Below are positions 62,748 through 64,000 of a DNA stretch of 64,000 nt, piece after piece; within the stretch, counting starts at the first letter, position 1, and every line of letters starts with the position of its first letter. The position numbers and the translations under genes are program-made. This DNA comes from Alphaproteobacteria bacterium UBA998. Its GTDB lineage: Bacteria > Pseudomonadota > Alphaproteobacteria > Rickettsiales > UBA998. Under the pieces are notes generated by a model. It was not told the origin of the DNA, searched no databases, and was given only the letters and a program-made list of their open reading frames with translations. The stretch spans positions 11,460 to 75,459 of the forward strand of contig DBAY01000065.1 of the NCBI GenBank assembly GCA_002291925.1. The letters run 5' to 3'.

Positions 62748-63992
62748 TCAAAGCGTCAGATTTTTAGATTCCTTGGTCAATCTTTCAACAAGCAAGCCGT
62801 GCGCATTTTTATCAAAAGCAAACTGGATGCGGCTCGGGGGAATAGAGACTATTTGAACGCCTGGCACGGTCTGCCATTCTTTGAGAGAAAACTTATCTTT
62901 GTGCTCAAAATTTGGCGTCTCCAGTACGAAGCGCGCATGTGAGAGACGAATATCCGGCAACCGTGAGAGATGGGCACCGCTTTCCATTGCCATTTTCAAC
63001 ACAGCGCTGGCGAAGGGCCCATGCGTTTTTTGATGCTCGAATAGGGTTTCTGCCAGCGTGCGGATGGCCGCAGTGGCCAGTGGCATTCGGAGTTCATGCA
63101 CAAGGTGTCCTCCGTGTGGTGGGGTGTGTTCTGGATGCCATTGCCGGTGAAAAACCAGCTTGGCCTCAGATGGAACAATGCCTTCATGGAGAAGATTTGA
63201 CCATACGGTGTCGATCTCCTCATTAATGGATATGCCTTTGCCTTCGATCCAGTAGTGGCATGCCTGCTCCGGGTGGCGATCCAAATCGAAAGAAAGTACC
63301 AGTGATGGCATGCCTTCATGTGAAATGCTGACGGTAAAATAGCCTTTCTCAACACCCTCCTGCAGAAGTGATTCGAGACGCTGCAGCTTATCTTCAGTCA
63401 CGCGTTGCACGCCTACTTGGTCAGTCAGCTCCACCATTGTTTTCGCATAAGCATTGCTTAGGCTGAGGCCCACACGATTTGCCGCCTTCGGCGGCAATTT
63501 TCGGTTGATAAATGCCAGAAAGGCGTCCTTTTCCTCACGGATATCTCTGGCCAAGGCCTGAAGGGATGACGCAGTCAGCGTTTCCGGTGACATTTTTCTG
63601 TTATCGCCGGTGAAGACGTAATTCATAGTGCGCCAAGGGTCTTCTACCCATTCATTGGATAAACCGATGTAGGATGCGTAACCACGGTTCACCCCTTCTG
63701 CGGGTAATGCGCACATGGCATCCACCAGCGCAGAAAACCGGCCCATGGCTTCGGCCTTTTTCATCAGAAGTTCGTCCATTTCGGCTGATGAGAGGGGGAG
63801 CATGTCCCAGGAGCGGAATGTCTCTTTTTTCCAGTATTCATCGCCATTCAGCGGCAAGACATATTCCGTTCCATCATCCAGCGTTGCCTTGCGCCCCCGC
63901 ATAGGAGCAATAAGATCGAAGAACTCCTCCGGGGAAACGGTCAGCGAGGCAGAAAACCGCCCTGGGAGATTGGTAAAACGGCATTGTCCCAT
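62748..63992 (-). CDS. Hypothetical protein, at least 414 aa, on a probable integrated element
   Basis: Unrecognised. The frame reaches within 8 bases of the window end without a stop, so the start (ATG 63992, MGQCRFTNLP) may not be the real one. Soluble-looking, with mixed alpha/beta content, several Trp/His-rich segments (LVFHRQWHPEHTPPHGGHLVHEL) and a final charged domain. No signal peptide. Base composition is visibly less GC-rich than the mprF operon and is preceded by about 90 bp of very AT-rich DNA next to the tRNA fragment. No integrase motif is seen in the visible part. Confidence 0.6.
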   Translation of the reverse strand: MGQCRFTNLPGRFSASLTVSPEEFFDLIAPMRGRKATLDDGTEYVLPLNGDEYWKKETFRSWDMLPLSSAEMDELLMKKAEAMGRFSALVDAMCALPAEGVNRGYASYIGLSNEWVEDPWRTMNYVFTGDNRKMSPETLTASSLQALARDIREEKDAFLAFINRKLPPKAANRVGLSLSNAYAKTMVELTDQVGVQRVTEDKLQRLESLLQEGVEKGYFTVSISHEGMPSLVLSFDLDRHPEQACHYWIEGKGISINEEIDTVWSNLLHEGIVPSEAKLVFHRQWHPEHTPPHGGHLVHELRMPLATAAIRTLAETLFEHQKTHGPFASAVLKMAMESGAHLSRLPDIRLSHARFVLETPNFEHKDKFSLKEWQTVPGVQIVSIPPSRIQFAFDKNAHGLLVERLTKESKNLTL

Positions 63993-64000
63993 TAAGATAG

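Overview
The window is a GC-rich, gene-dense chromosomal segment from a Gram-negative alphaproteobacterium whose order I cannot fix. The evidence is the stand-alone Fo operon atpI-atpB-atpE-atpF'-atpF, a DivL-like kinase with tyrosine at the phospho-acceptor position, an mprF-acvB (lpiA-acvB type) operon, a MaeB-type malic enzyme and an alphaproteobacterial-type L36. No rRNA operon, CRISPR array or transposase was found.

Layout. 1-7.5 kb: glucan and sugar metabolism, with a 5'-truncated glycogen synthase/GH13 fusion, an alpha-glucosidase and a sugar transporter. 7.6-20 kb: tlyA, uvrA, ssb, ftsY, mtaB and dapF, mixed with small orphan proteins. 20-30.5 kb: an orphan with a serine-hydrolase-like motif, ahcY, divL, purU, yggT, a lemA/M48 protease pair and a 2Fe-2S protein. 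31-42.5 kb: mutS, maeB, a DsbA-like protein, the Fo ATP synthase operon, an outer-membrane-type gene broken by one in-frame TGA, a glycosyltransferase with an MshEN-like domain, and rpmJ. 42.5-48.8 kb: small envelope and stress proteins (DUF1328, glycine-zipper lipoproteins, fasciclin, two CsbD-like proteins, Pmp3/YqaE, ElaB/YqjD, LpxR, entericidin, DUF2383). 49-52.3 kb: a System II cytochrome c maturation operon (resB-ccsA-resA). 52.4-54.9 kb: cheR-cheD-cheB. 55-62.6 kb: a YfdX protein, then five overlapping genes (response regulator, sensor kinase, mprF, acvB, DUF1003) that look like one membrane-lipid remodelling operon. 62.6 kb to the end: a tRNA-Arg 3' fragment followed by an AT-rich gap and an orphan gene, interpreted as the left end of an integrated element.

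The most unusual feature is a set of six compound palindromic repeats, each made of hairpin, spacer and hairpin and palindromic as a whole. Four of them lie inside protein-coding frames (mtaB, mutS and two in ccsA) and are translated without a stop; two are intergenic. They fall into two sequence families, GTCATTCCC-ended and CTCCCC-ended. They resemble in concept the coding palindromic elements known from Rickettsia, but the sequences are different. In MutS the inserted peptide sits directly before the Walker A loop; in CcsA one copy lies in front of the signal peptide.

Most annotated genes rest on recognisable motifs in the translations. Starts were chosen by Shine-Dalgarno position and family length, and are flagged where doubtful.
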